Position numbers and translations under genes: made by a program. Below the pieces are notes generated by a model. The model saw nothing but the letters and a program-made list of their open reading frames with translations. It searched no databases and was not told the DNA's origin. A stretch of DNA of 64,000 nucleotides, taken from contig JAJUJI010000002.1 of assembly GCA_029265405.1 (NCBI GenBank), positions 124,001 to 188,000 of the forward strand, in the 5' to 3' direction. Positions 1 through 8,951 of this stretch are shown in pieces. The stretch comes from Clostridiales bacterium (lineage in GTDB: Bacteria; Bacillota; Clostridia; Oscillospirales; Oscillospiraceae). The stretch's first letter is position 1. Every line of letters begins with the position of its first letter.

Positions 1-151
1 CCAGCCCCTCGCGCCGCCTGTTGCCCTTGGCGAAGGGAACGGAAACCCTCATTCCGACCCTCGCTTCAGGCTCCAGACTTTCCGGAACCAGATAGTCATA
101 CAGCTTGTCAATGGCGAAGACCACGTCCGCCAAGGCGACACGGGCTACCAT
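1..151 (-). CDS. priA: Primosomal protein N' (PriA), N-terminal fragment
   Basis: Only the first 50 codons are inside the window; the gene runs off the left edge. Reading leftward from the ATG at 151 gives a start MVARVALADVVF followed by YDYLVP and GMRVSVPFAKGN, which is the conserved N-terminal DNA-binding (3'BD) opening of PriA, the replication-restart helicase. It begins 40 bp after rpoZ on the same strand. In Firmicutes priA commonly follows gmk-rpoZ, so context and sequence agree. The helicase motifs lie outside the window and cannot be checked. Confidence 0.85.
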   Translation of the reverse strand, partial: MVARVALADVVFAIDKLYDYLVPESLEPEARVGMRVSVPFAKGNRRREGL

Positions 152-191
152 AATACGGCTTCTTTCAAAATATGCAAGCGGGCTGTAAATA

Positions 192-398
192 TCAGCCGCC
201 GTACTTTTTGTTCATGACAGCCGTATACTTTCCTTCGGCAAGCTCGTTTATAGCTATCGAGACAGCCTTTTTGTCCAGAACCTCGTTGTTGTTAATGGCG
301 CGCTCGGCGATGTCCCTGGACCGTTTAGCTATCACATTGACAAGCAGGTAGCGGCTGTTTATCCTGCTGAGCAGGGATGACATGGGGGGATAAAGCAT
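192..398 (-). CDS. rpoZ: RNA polymerase omega subunit
   Basis: A 68-residue protein beginning MLYPPMSSLL, with SRYLLVNVIAKRSRDIAE and the ELAEGKY motif near the C terminus, all typical of omega, which helps assemble RNA polymerase around beta-prime. The start at 398 is chosen because GGAGG lies 8-9 bases before it; a longer open frame to 476 has no support. It sits between gmk and priA on the same strand, the usual Firmicutes order. Confidence 0.93.
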   Translation of the reverse strand: MLYPPMSSLLSRINSRYLLVNVIAKRSRDIAERAINNNEVLDKKAVSIAINELAEGKYTAVMNKKYGG

Positions 399-518
399 AT
401 TTGCACCTCCGGAATATTGTTTACAAATATTTATGGCAAACCGCTCCCGGGCGCCGGACAAGCGGAGAAAGCGCATCGGCGCGGCGTCGCGAAGCGGACG
501 TTTAAAGCAAAGACGGCA

Positions 519-1124
519 TCATTTCAATAAGTGGAGCCTTTCCGAAGTCTTGCATTTTTCGGCGGTAATAATGGCTATCGCTTCATCGACGGCGGTTTCT
601 ACTCTGTCGTTGATGATTATATATTTGTACATTTCGACTCTTGAGCATTCCACATGGGCCTGTTCCATTCGCTTCTCTATCGCCTCCGGACTGTCGGTGC
701 TTCTGAGCATGAGACGCTGGCGCAATATTTCATAGCTGCCGGGAAACAGAAATATGCCGATGGCATCCGGCCTTTTTTCCATAACCTGGGCGGCGCCCTT
801 CGTTTCTATATCCAAAACAACGTCGAAGCCCTCGTCAAGCTTCCTGTCCACCGGCTCCGACGGAGTGCCGTAATAGTGCCCTACATAGCTTGCGTATTCC
901 AAAAGCTTGCCCTCGCGAATAAGCTGCTCGAACTCGGAGTTGGTGATAAAGAAGTAGTCGTGACCCTCGCGTTCGCCTCTTCGCGGCTCCCTTGTGGTTG
1001 CCGATACGGAAAAGTATACGTTGTTGAGCTGCTTGACGAGGCGGCCTATGACCGTGCTTTTGCCCGCGCCCGAAGGCCCGGATATTACAAACAGCTTGCC
1101 TTTCGGCTTATATGATTCACTCAT
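519..1124 (-). CDS. gmk: Guanylate kinase
   Basis: 201 residues. Phosphorylates GMP to GDP with ATP. The P-loop [10 protein letters not shown] lies near residue 15, followed by [12 protein letters not shown] and GHDYFFI of the GMP-binding region. The start at 1124 ([10 protein letters not shown]) overlaps the remA stop by 8 bp, which implies translational coupling; the open frame upstream of it is just the out-of-frame end of remA. The 120 bp between gmk and rpoZ hold only the rpoZ ribosome-binding site. Confidence 0.95.
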   Translation of the reverse strand: MSESYKPKGKLFVISGPSGAGKSTVIGRLVKQLNNVYFSVSATTREPRRGEREGHDYFFITNSEFEQLIREGKLLEYASYVGHYYGTPSEPVDRKLDEGFDVVLDIETKGAAQVMEKRPDAIGIFLFPGSYEILRQRLMLRSTDSPEAIEKRMEQAHVECSRVEMYKYIIINDRVETAVDEAIAIITAEKCKTSERLHLLK

Positions 1125-1413
1125 TTTCCGCTTCCTCCGCGTCCTCTTCGCATGCCGCCTGCTGGCTTGCCGCATCGCCTGTTCCGGTTATCCGGTTGGC
1201 CACAGTTTCAGGCTGTATGGCCGAAAGGATTATATGGCCGCTGTCGGCGATAACGACGGCTCTTGTGCGCCTGCCGTAGGTTGCGTCAATCAGATTGCCG
1301 CTATCCTTAGCGTCCTGGATTATTCTTTTGATCGGAGCCGATTCGGGGCTTACTATCGCTATTATCCTTCCCGCCGACACCATGTTTCCGAAGCCTATGT
1401 TTATCAGTTTCAT
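1117..1413 (-). CDS. remA: RemA-family regulator (DUF370)
   Basis: 98 residues; the first about 75 ([40 protein letters not shown]) match the RemA/DUF370 family, a DNA-binding regulator of matrix and osmoprotection genes in Bacillus. The C-terminal 20 residues are an acidic, Ala-rich tail ([10 protein letters not shown]) not needed for the family fold. Located between yicC and gmk, the conserved Firmicutes position. The regulatory targets in this organism are unknown. Confidence 0.9.
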   Translation of the reverse strand: MKLINIGFGNMVSAGRIIAIVSPESAPIKRIIQDAKDSGNLIDATYGRRTRAVVIADSGHIILSAIQPETVANRITGTGDAASQQAACEEDAEEAENE

Positions 1414-1482
1414 AATACCACCAAGCGCGCGGAACGCAAGGCCGCGCTTTTTATGATTATGCCATTAATTAAAATGTTTGGC

Positions 1483-2367
1483 CTATTCCAGGTTTTGCGC
1501 CTGCTCCCTTATTTTTTCTATTTCCGACTTCAAGTCGACGACAAGCCTCGTCATTTCAAGGTCGCCGCTTTTCGAGCCTATGGTGTTTGCTTCCCTGTTC
1601 AGCTCCTGCAATATGAAATCAAGCTTCCTGCCGACGCCGGCCCCGTTTCCCGATTTAAGCAGCTCCCTTATTTGGCTTATGTGGCTCTCAAGCCGTACAA
1701 GCTCTTCGTCCACGGCTGTCCTGTCGGCAAAGATGGCGGCCTCCGCAAGTATCCTTGCTTCGTCCACCGCAATACCGGAGAGCGCCTCGTGCATTCGGTT
1801 TAACAGCTTTTCCCTGTAGTCTGCCACGGCGAGGGGCGACCGGGCCGCTATCAAGCGGCGCAGCCTGTCTATTTCGCCCAGCTTCACTGCTATATCGAGA
1901 GCCAGCTTTTCCCCCTCCTTTTCCCGCATCGCGTTGAAGGAGGAGAGGGCGTCGGACACTACCGCCGCAAGATCCCGGGTAAAAAGCTCGTTGTCTATTT
2001 CCTTTTTTTCTATTATAAAAAGGTCGCTAAGGCGGCTGTAATCGGATATGCTCATCTCGCCGCTAATTCCGAATTCCTCTTTCATGCGCCCAAAGGCCTC
2101 GGCGTAAGCGGAAAGCAGAGGGGTATTGAGCCTTATGCTCACATCGTCGGCCTTGGAGCTGTCTACGGATATATATACGTCGATCTTCCCTCTTGCCGCC
2201 GCCGACTGCACGAGAGCCTTTATTTTCTCTTCGGCGAAGGAATACAGGCGCGGCAGCTTTACCGTGCAATCCAGATAGCGGTTGTTTACGCTCTTGATCT
2301 CAACGCTTATTTCCAGTTTTCCGGAAGAACCCTTGGCTGCGCCGTATCCGGTCATGCTTCTTATCAT
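1483..2367 (-). CDS. yicC: YicC/YloC-family endoribonuclease
   Basis: 294 residues starting MIRSMTGYGAAKG, the family signature, and ending with the conserved C-terminal region (GRKLDFILQELNREANTIGSK). Length and both ends fit the family. YicC-type proteins are RNA endonucleases in E. coli; substrates in Clostridia are not known. It precedes remA-gmk on the same strand, as in most Firmicutes. Confidence 0.93.
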   Translation of the reverse strand: MIRSMTGYGAAKGSSGKLEISVEIKSVNNRYLDCTVKLPRLYSFAEEKIKALVQSAAARGKIDVYISVDSSKADDVSIRLNTPLLSAYAEAFGRMKEEFGISGEMSISDYSRLSDLFIIEKKEIDNELFTRDLAAVVSDALSSFNAMREKEGEKLALDIAVKLGEIDRLRRLIAARSPLAVADYREKLLNRMHEALSGIAVDEARILAEAAIFADRTAVDEELVRLESHISQIRELLKSGNGAGVGRKLDFILQELNREANTIGSKSGDLEMTRLVVDLKSEIEKIREQAQNLE

Positions 2368-2418
2368 GCAATTATCATCCTAAAAAATAATATATGCGCA
2401 GGCAAGCCCGGCCGGGCC

Positions 2419-2928
2419 TTACCTCTTATTCATTTTGCGCTTGATATACGTCTCAATGAGCTTCGAAAGAAGAATATCATAAACCGCAAAGCCCGCCAGG
2501 CCGGCCGCGAATACGGCCCAAACGGCGGTGTAGGGCAGCTCAGCTCCGCCTAAAAAGCCCGTCTTATACACGAGCAAAACCGCCGCCATCGAGGCCAGAG
2601 CAAGCAGCAGCTTCAGCGGCCATTCGAGCCGCCGCCTGCCCATGCGCTCAAGCAGGCTTTTTACAATCGGATAATAGCCGAAAAACGCCGCATACAGAAC
2701 CGCCGGAGCCTTCATGGGAAGCAGCAGGACGCCTATGAGCGACACCGCCGCATATGCAAGCAGCGACCAGCGCCTTCCGCATTCAATCAAAGCTATGAAA
2801 TTTGCCGTTCCGGCCAAGGCCGCCAGAGCCAGCCTGCCGCTGGGTACAAAAGAAGCCAACAGCAAAACCGCAATCTCCGCAGCGGCGAGCATGGCGGCCA
2901 GCGCCAGGGCTTTTGTGCCTTTCCTCAT
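2419..2928 (-). CDS. Small multi-spanning membrane protein, unknown function
   Basis: 169 residues with about five hydrophobic helices (residues roughly 8-30, 36-55, 58-90, 105-125, 132-155) and a basic C-terminal end (IETYIKRKMNKR). The start is supported by GGAGC six bases before ATG. The compact helical layout with short loops resembles substrate-binding (S) components of ECF transporters, but I recognise no specific motif and give no function. It lies between the DnaJ-like gene and yicC in the same run and is probably co-transcribed with them. Confidence 0.7.
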   Translation of the reverse strand: MRKGTKALALAAMLAAAEIAVLLLASFVPSGRLALAALAGTANFIALIECGRRWSLLAYAAVSLIGVLLLPMKAPAVLYAAFFGYYPIVKSLLERMGRRRLEWPLKLLLALASMAAVLLVYKTGFLGGAELPYTAVWAVFAAGLAGFAVYDILLSKLIETYIKRKMNKR

Positions 2929-2980
2929 TTTTGCTCCTTAAGTGCGTTATAAGAAATGAGAGGCGCTGCAATCAGGGCGT

Positions 2981-3628
<648 letters not shown>

Positions 3629-3645
3629 TTAGTTTATCGCAGGAT

Positions 3646-3673
3646 ATTATAGCATTATATTAGGCCGTGTATA
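3646..3673 (-). promoter_or_regulatory. Probable sigma-A promoter for the DnaJ-to-priA run
   Basis: On the minus strand TATACA (3673-3668) and TATAAT (3651-3646) are separated by 16 bp, about 40 bp before the DnaJ-like gene. The -10 is perfect, the -35 matches four of six. Confidence 0.5.
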
Positions 3674-3703
3674 TTAATTTCGTGTAAACAAAGACCTGAA
3701 CGC

Positions 3704-4591
3704 TTAAAGGCCCGGCTCGCGCCGCTTCCTGAGCTTTTGCGTATACCTGCCCTCGAGGGTCATAGAGACGACGGAGGGAAGGCCCAGATACATTATGTTT
3801 TCCAAAACAGGCGAAAACGCGCCGCCATCCAGCAGCTCATATGCCGAGGTGATAAAGCCAAGAATATGGCTGAGCTGAGGCTCAAGCGCCGACCTGTCAG
3901 GCCTGGAGCCGTATTTCGTACGGAGCGGATTATAGCGCCCCGCCCTTAAGTCATCATCATAATCGCAGAGCGCGTCGAGCATATATATCAGCTTGCCGAG
4001 CTGATATAAAAGCTGCGAAAGGATCCGCCTTTCATTTTCGGTGCCCGCCGCCTCGGCCGCCCCGGCAAGAATCAAGGCAAATTTGTCCGAAACGTCGTCC
4101 AGCGCGCTGCAGCCTGCCCTCTCGAGAAGCTCCAGCTCCTCTATCCGCTTTCTGCAATTGTCCGCAAAGCCCGGGAGGGCCGCCGCCGCTTTCTTATAGC
4201 CTCGCCGCAGAAACGCCGCGCCTATCCTGCAAGCCGCAGCCTTGAAAAAGGCCTCGTCCCGCATGCCGTCCTTAAGCTTCCACCAGGCGAGTATCACGCT
4301 CATATCGGCGCAGGCTTCCAATATCGCGCTTCCGCCGTCCGGAGCGGTCGCGATGCAGGCTTTGCGCCCCTTCAGCGGCGAAACCACGCACTTTTTCACG
4401 CAAAGACTGCAGCCTGTTTCAGCGTGGGAAAGCAGCATGGCAAGAAAGGTAAAGTCATAGTTAATTATAAACCTTCCGGCTGCTCCGCAACGCTTTTTAA
4501 GGCTGTGGCACAGACCGCAGTAAACAGCCCTGTACAGCTCGTAATCTCTTACCTTAAGCTCAGCCTTATCGGGCCTTACAAATCCAAACAT
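3704..4591 (-). CDS. DUF5685 family protein
   Basis: 295 residues beginning MFGFVRPDKAELKVRDYELY, the conserved opening of DUF5685. Two cysteine clusters (C25, C28, C35 and C61, C64, C68; YCGLCHSLKKRCG and CSLCVKKC) look like a metal-binding site. The remainder is alpha-helical, with a region rich in Asp (LDALCDYDDDL), vaguely recalling helical prenyl-binding or maturation proteins, which is speculation. It starts 2 bp after the RseC-like gene ends, so it is co-transcribed with cdaA-cdaR. Function unknown. Confidence 0.85.
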   Translation of the reverse strand: MFGFVRPDKAELKVRDYELYRAVYCGLCHSLKKRCGAAGRFIINYDFTFLAMLLSHAETGCSLCVKKCVVSPLKGRKACIATAPDGGSAILEACADMSVILAWWKLKDGMRDEAFFKAAACRIGAAFLRRGYKKAAAALPGFADNCRKRIEELELLERAGCSALDDVSDKFALILAGAAEAAGTENERRILSQLLYQLGKLIYMLDALCDYDDDLRAGRYNPLRTKYGSRPDRSALEPQLSHILGFITSAYELLDGGAFSPVLENIMYLGLPSVVSMTLEGRYTQKLRKRREPGL

Positions 4592-4592
4592 A

Positions 4593-5003
4593 TCAGCTTA
4601 TCGAAATGATCGCATATTCCAGCGGAGCGTCCTTTCGCAGTCTTTTGTTTATTAAGGCGGTCAGGGCGCAGCCGAGAAAAAAGGCTCCGACGCCGGACAG
4701 CACCACTGCAGCCTCCGACAGCTTGAAAGCGGTCATCAGTACGACGGCCGCCAGCAGGGATCCCATCGGAAGCAAATACGCAAAGGCTGCGGCGGACAAA
4801 ACGGCTTTCGTGCCGGATTCTATCACCACTCTGTCCCCTATGGACGCGCCGGCCGTGTTCAAGGCTTTAACTTTAATTGTTTCATTTGCAAGCGTGCAGC
4901 CTCCGCAGCCGGAGCAGTCATGCCCGCAAGCAGAGGTGCGCCTTACGGCCACCTCGGCCCAACCGTCGTCATATACAGCGACAACAACAGCGTTCTGCAT
5001 CAT
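4593..5003 (-). CDS. RseC/SoxR-reducing-system family membrane protein
   Basis: 136 residues. The N-terminal soluble part has the RseC-type cysteine motif C26-x3-C30-x2-C33-x2-C36 (ACGHDCSGCGGC), followed by two membrane helices (about 68-90 and 95-115). RseC-like proteins accompany Rnf electron-transport complexes, but no rnf gene is in this window. Two adjacent ATGs (5003 and 5000) are both possible. It sits between cdaR and the DUF5685 gene, 21 bp after cdaR. Confidence 0.82.
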   Translation of the reverse strand: MMQNAVVVAVYDDGWAEVAVRRTSACGHDCSGCGGCTLANETIKVKALNTAGASIGDRVVIESGTKAVLSAAAFAYLLPMGSLLAAVVLMTAFKLSEAAVVLSGVGAFFLGCALTALINKRLRKDAPLEYAIISIS

Positions 5004-5024
5004 ATAACTTCAGGGGGCTCTCCG

Positions 5025-6305
5025 TCAAGGCTTTTTCTGAGCGCGTTCATCAGCTTCCACCATCTCCACGACTATATTGTAATCGTTTCCGACTACTCCG
5101 GCCTCGCTGTATCCGTCAATGTGGACCTTAGTCTCAACGGAATAACGGCCCAGGGATTTGCCAAGACCGGAAAGGTCGGCGACTATCCTTACATTTTGCG
5201 GCTCGATAAGGTCAACTATTTCTTCCGGACCCCGGATGATCACTTCCTTGCTTTGGGTTATCGGAATAGCCGCATACCCCTCCGCCGCGTTGATAAGCTC
5301 GATGTTATTGGTTATGAGACGCTTTGTAACCAGGCCCTTTATCGTGACGGTCACAGTCGCCTGAGTTTCTCCGGATATATTTGTCACATCATTGGGAAGC
5401 GGGATGGAAAAGGTCTGCGTTGTGGACGTGACGAAGGAGGCAAGGTCTATGGTTCCGAGATAGAGCTGGTTGATGCCGTCAAGAGTGGCTGCGTCACCGG
5501 ATAAGGTGATAACGCTGGGAGTAATTTCAACGACGGCATCCTTCTTTTTCGCTCCCCCGCCCTCAATCAGATCCACACTCAGCACTACGTCCTTTGTTTT
5601 AACTATGGGCACTGTGTAGCTTACCTGCTCCGGCTCCAGCTTCAGCTTATCCTGGCTGATTTCATGGCCCTCGGCGTCCAGCAGGTCGTAATTCGATGTT
5701 CCGGTAACATTTTTGTTGAGATTTTCGCGATTTATAACCACTATGGCGTAGGCGACCCGCGACACTATCTCGTCAGGCCCGCTGACGGTAACTGTATCGG
5801 GGTTGAATATTATGGGCTCCCTCATATAGCCTTCGGCTACGCTGCCCTTGAAGTCCTCCCTTACCTCCACGGACTTTGACGTCATTTTATCAATTGTAAC
5901 CTCCACCAGCTCCGGAGATCTTCTTATAATATAAACGCCTTCTGTATTTAAATTTTTAACAAAGTCTACGCTGCACGGCAGATTGATTGAGCCTGTGGAG
6001 GTTATGCCCGTAAGGTCTACGCTGGCGGTAAAGCTTTCCTTGGTCAGAGAGGATACTATGCTCCTTTTGCCGTAAACTGTTACGCTCACCGTTTCGGCAA
6101 TTCTGCCGCCGCTTTCGGAGATCAGCAGATGCCTGTCCTCGAGGATATCGGTTGCCCCGATATAGCTGATAGGTATCCCGCTTATCGTAGACGTCATGTC
6201 GTTGTTTTCATAGTTGACGACATAAAACCACAAAAGCACGGCTATGATCAGGGATATGACGATATTAAAGGACTTGCTGGAGGTTATCTTGTTGAGATTC
6301 TTCAT
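5025..6305 (-). CDS. cdaR: CdaR (YbbR-domain regulator of c-di-AMP cyclase)
   Basis: 426 residues from MKNLNKITSS. One N-terminal membrane helix (about 15-33) anchors an extracytoplasmic chain of YbbR repeats, seen as recurrent segments such as VTVSGPDEIV and VIIRGPEEIV. CdaR binds and modulates CdaA. The ATG shares one base with the cdaA stop (TGATG), a translational coupling, so I prefer it over an ATG five codons upstream. No glmM, the usual third partner, follows; an RseC-like gene takes that place. Confidence 0.92.
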   Translation of the reverse strand: MKNLNKITSSKSFNIVISLIIAVLLWFYVVNYENNDMTSTISGIPISYIGATDILEDRHLLISESGGRIAETVSVTVYGKRSIVSSLTKESFTASVDLTGITSTGSINLPCSVDFVKNLNTEGVYIIRRSPELVEVTIDKMTSKSVEVREDFKGSVAEGYMREPIIFNPDTVTVSGPDEIVSRVAYAIVVINRENLNKNVTGTSNYDLLDAEGHEISQDKLKLEPEQVSYTVPIVKTKDVVLSVDLIEGGGAKKKDAVVEITPSVITLSGDAATLDGINQLYLGTIDLASFVTSTTQTFSIPLPNDVTNISGETQATVTVTIKGLVTKRLITNNIELINAAEGYAAIPITQSKEVIIRGPEEIVDLIEPQNVRIVADLSGLGKSLGRYSVETKVHIDGYSEAGVVGNDYNIVVEMVEADERAQKKP

Positions 6306-7165
6306 CAGCGTTTGCCCCACCCCTTCGACAGCCTGGGAAACCTGGCGCTTCTTTCGGCTTCCTCGGGTATAAGCTGGTTGCGGAGAATTTTTTCAAAGGT
6401 ATCCTCTGACAGGTGGCGCTTGAGTATGCCCTCAACGGCGACGGATATCGAGCCCGTTTCTTCCGAAACGATTACGGAAAGCGCGTCGGACGCTTCGCTG
6501 ACGCCTATGCCGGCGCGATGCCGCATGCCCAGCTCACGGCTGAGATTGGGGTTTGCGGATAAGGGCAGCATGCAGCCGGCCGCTATTATCCTGCCCTCTC
6601 TAATTATCATAGCTCCGTCATGCAGAGGCGCTTTAGGGTAGAAAATATTCTTGATAAGCTCGGCGTGCGGCTCGGAGTCCAGTATGGTTCCTGTTTTAAC
6701 AAAATCGTCCAGCTTTATTTCCCGCTCAAAAACAATCAGCGCGCCTGTTTTCATCCTTGCCAGCTCCATGCAGGCAAGCAGAACCTGGTTGATGGCTGTG
6801 TCCATATTGCCGCTTATGTCCGGTTTTACCATGAGCTTGGTTATCTTGCTGCTGCCCACCCTCTCCAGAAGCTGCCTGACCTCAGGCTGGAATAGAATAA
6901 GGAGCGCTATAAAGCCTAACTGAAAGGTCTTTCCGAAAATAAAGCTTACCACATATAAATTCAATAGGTTTGAAAGCCACATGATTAGTACAAGCAGGAT
7001 GATTCCTCTGAATACCCTGGCTGAGCCTGTCCTTGAAAGAAAGGCAAGCACCTTGTATATTAGAAAAGCTATTATTATTATGTCAAGAATATCGCTCGGC
7101 CGTATGCTGGCGATATAGCTGAAAAACAGACTGACTGCGCGCAGTATGAGTTCCATCCGCAGCAT
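6305..7165 (-). CDS. cdaA: Diadenylate cyclase CdaA
   Basis: 286 residues. Three N-terminal membrane helices (about 6-20, 25-45, 52-90) precede a DAC domain with the catalytic DGA (183-185) and RHR (215-217) motifs. It condenses two ATP to cyclic di-AMP at the membrane. A better-spaced ATG (GGGG ten bases upstream) lies three codons inside, so the start may be 7156. The phosphodiesterase that degrades the product, gdpP, is also in this window at 40-42 kb. Confidence 0.95.
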   Translation of the reverse strand: MLRMELILRAVSLFFSYIASIRPSDILDIIIIAFLIYKVLAFLSRTGSARVFRGIILLVLIMWLSNLLNLYVVSFIFGKTFQLGFIALLILFQPEVRQLLERVGSSKITKLMVKPDISGNMDTAINQVLLACMELARMKTGALIVFEREIKLDDFVKTGTILDSEPHAELIKNIFYPKAPLHDGAMIIREGRIIAAGCMLPLSANPNLSRELGMRHRAGIGVSEASDALSVIVSEETGSISVAVEGILKRHLSEDTFEKILRNQLIPEEAERSARFPRLSKGWGKR

Positions 7166-7235
7166 TCCCCATTTCGCTCTCTGTTAGCTGCAATTAAAGC
7201 GGCAAAAATGCTCAAGCGGCACAATGTCAAATTAT

Positions 7236-7264
7236 ATTATATCTTATCTTGGATGAGTTTACAA
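7236..7264 (-). promoter_or_regulatory. Sigma-A promoter of cdaA-cdaR operon
   Basis: Minus strand: TTGTAA (7264-7259), 17-bp spacer, TATAAT (7241-7236), about 70 bp before cdaA. A second TATAAT overlaps at 7236-7231. The surrounding AT-rich block stands out from the GC-rich genes. Confidence 0.65.
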
Positions 7265-7344
7265 TAATTATTATACAATAATGTGGCTTAAAATCTCGGA
7301 CAGCAGGCCGCCAAAGATATGCGGCATGCCTGAAAAGAGGACGA

Positions 7345-7360
7345 GGCCGTTCCAGCGGCC
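7345..7360 (-). terminator. Weak terminator-like hairpin after the PLP enzyme
   Basis: GGCCG and CGGCC arms (five bp, six-base loop) right after the stop codon at 7365, followed on the minus strand by a pyrimidine-rich TCGTCCTCTTTTC. Short stem, so only a candidate. Confidence 0.35.
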
Positions 7361-7364
7361 CCCC

Positions 7365-8495
7365 TTATTTCTGCATTTCGCTCGTTATTGTTTCAAGGGC
7401 GGCGGCCAGCCGGGCCGCATCCCCTGTGGTGTTGAAAACGGAAAAGCTGACTCTGACCGTCCCTCTTTCAAAAGTGCCGGCCGACCTGTGCGCTTCGGGA
7501 GCGCAGTGGACTCCGGCCCTGACCGCTATACCTTTTTCCGAAAGCCTCGAGGCGACCTCCTCGCAGGGCAGGCCCGGCGCCTCGAAGGACAATACGCCGC
7601 TTTGGAGCTCCGGGCGGTCGGACGCGTACAATTTAAGCCTGCCGTTTCTCTTGAGCCTCATAAGCGCTTCCTTCAATAGCTTTCTCTCGTGCGCCAGGAT
7701 TTTGTTTGGTCCTATTCGGCTCACAAACTCGATTCCCGCCTTCAGTCCGGCGATTCCGGGCATGTTGTGGGTGCCGGCCTCCAGCCTGTCGGGGAGGAAA
7801 TAGGGCATTTCCGCGTCTTTTGAATTGCTGCCGGTGCCTCCCTCGATGAGCGTGGAAGCTTCGCCGCCGCATATAAGCAAACCGGTTCCCTGAGGACCGT
7901 AGAGCCCCTTGTGGCCCGGCATGGCGATAAAGGCCGCTCCCAGCCTGTCAGAGTCAATGTCTATCGCTCCCGCAGACTGGGAGGCGTCAATAATGAGCGG
8001 TATATTTCTCTTCCGGCATAGCTCGGCTATTTCCTCAACCGGCTGAATGAAGCCGAACACATTTGAAACGTGGTTGACTATGGCAAGCCTCGCGCCGTTC
8101 TTCAGGGCGGCTTCAAAAGCGGCGAGAACTCCCGCGCTGTCGAAAAGCGCAGCTCTCGCCGCAACTACCCGAGCGCCGATTGCGTGCAGGGGGCGCGTGA
8201 CGGCGTTATGCTCATAGCCGGAAACGACGACGGTATCGCCGGTCCTGGCCAGGCTCTTGATGGCAATGTTCAGAGCGTGGGTGGCGTTCATGCAAAAAAC
8301 TATATTTTCCGGCTTGCTTGCCCTGAACAGCGCCGCCGCGGCTTCCCTGCAGGCATAGGCCATTTCTGAAGCCCTGGCCGCCGCTTCATGACTTCCCCTT
8401 CCGGGGCTGGATAAAGTTTTTATTGCCCTGTAAGCCGCCTCAGCCACGGAGTCCGGCTTATGAAGCGTAGTCGCCGCATTGTCAAGATATGTCAT
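7365..8495 (-). CDS. Class V aminotransferase / cysteine desulfurase-like PLP enzyme
   Basis: 376 residues starting MTYLDNAATT. PLP-enzyme landmarks are visible: HALNIAI, the IDASQSAG cofactor-Asp segment and the PGHKGLYGPQG segment carrying the Schiff-base lysine. The protein is shorter than IscS/NifS and belongs to the group annotated 'cysteine desulfurase family protein' that often neighbours DUF3343 and selenium genes. Whether it releases S or Se, or acts on another substrate, cannot be told. The DUF3343 gene lies 25 bp upstream in the same direction. Confidence 0.87.
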   Translation of the reverse strand: MTYLDNAATTLHKPDSVAEAAYRAIKTLSSPGRGSHEAAARASEMAYACREAAAALFRASKPENIVFCMNATHALNIAIKSLARTGDTVVVSGYEHNAVTRPLHAIGARVVAARAALFDSAGVLAAFEAALKNGARLAIVNHVSNVFGFIQPVEEIAELCRKRNIPLIIDASQSAGAIDIDSDRLGAAFIAMPGHKGLYGPQGTGLLICGGEASTLIEGGTGSNSKDAEMPYFLPDRLEAGTHNMPGIAGLKAGIEFVSRIGPNKILAHERKLLKEALMRLKRNGRLKLYASDRPELQSGVLSFEAPGLPCEEVASRLSEKGIAVRAGVHCAPEAHRSAGTFERGTVRVSFSVFNTTGDAARLAAALETITSEMQK

Positions 8496-8520
8496 TATAT
8501 GCCCCCCGAAATTGCGTTAT

Positions 8521-8748
8521 TTACCAGTCGGATTGCAGAACCTTCTGAGGCGGCAGTCCCGCGCGGTTGAGGGCCGCTGCCGCGGCGGCGCATTTCGGCG
8601 CCCTTACCTTAACGCCATACGCGCAGCCGTCCTTTGCGTCTTGCGCCGGAGGCCTGACGACGGACGAGGGTATGCCCGACCGGTCCAGGGCCCTGACGCC
8701 CTTTTGTGCGAAGGTCAGCGAGCGGTATACGAATATGCAATAATTCAA
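8521..8748 (-). CDS. DUF3343 (putative Se/S carrier-like) protein, TTG start
   Basis: 75 residues beginning (TTG)NYCIFVYRSLTFAQKG, with SGIPSSVVR and DGCAYGVKV, matching DUF3343, a small protein linked to selenium or sulfur handling. The only ATG in frame is 39 codons further upstream in AT-rich non-coding sequence; a TTG at 8748 with AAGGGGG eight bases before it fits both the ribosome-binding site and the family's length. A conserved Cys (DGC) is present. Confidence 0.75.
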   Translation of the reverse strand: MNYCIFVYRSLTFAQKGVRALDRSGIPSSVVRPPAQDAKDGCAYGVKVRAPKCAAAAAALNRAGLPPQKVLQSDW

Positions 8749-8792
8749 ACGGGTTTCCCCCTTGCTGTCATATTTTAGAGCTTGCTGAAAAA

Positions 8793-8852
8793 TTCGAGAA
8801 CTCACGCAAGAATTAAAAAAGCTAAAATAAAAGTTTTCGCGAGTTTTCGAGC
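8793..8852. repeat. Imperfect inverted repeat with AT-rich spacer
   Basis: Arms TTCGAGAACTCACG (from 8793) and CGCGAGTTTTCGAG (to 8852) are near-complements separated by about 30 bp of AT-rich DNA, 45-105 bp upstream of the DUF3343 start. It could be an operator, an RNA hairpin in the leader, or a relic; nothing else in the region explains it. Confidence 0.5.
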
Positions 8853-8891
8853 AGTACAAAAACATGCGCTTTTTGAATCAGCCGCCAGTAA

Positions 8892-8924
8892 AACGCAAGG
8901 CTGCCTATAAGGCAGCCTTGCGTT
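8892..8924 (-). terminator. Intrinsic terminator after lon
   Basis: A perfect 14-bp stem (AACGCAAGGCTGCC / GGCAGCCTTGCGTT) with a five-base loop, followed by TTTTAC on the minus strand, 28 bp after the lon stop codon. It ends the clpP-clpX-lon run. Confidence 0.85.
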
Positions 8925-8951
8925 GCTAATACATATTATGCTATTGCGGCT

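Noticed and set aside
192-476. Longer rpoZ from an upstream start at 476
   Set aside because: The extra 26 residues are unlike omega and skip the GGAGG-ATG at 398.
8749-8865. DUF3343 protein extended to the ATG at 8865
   Set aside because: The extra 39 codons translate AT-rich leader sequence containing the inverted repeat and exceed the family's length.
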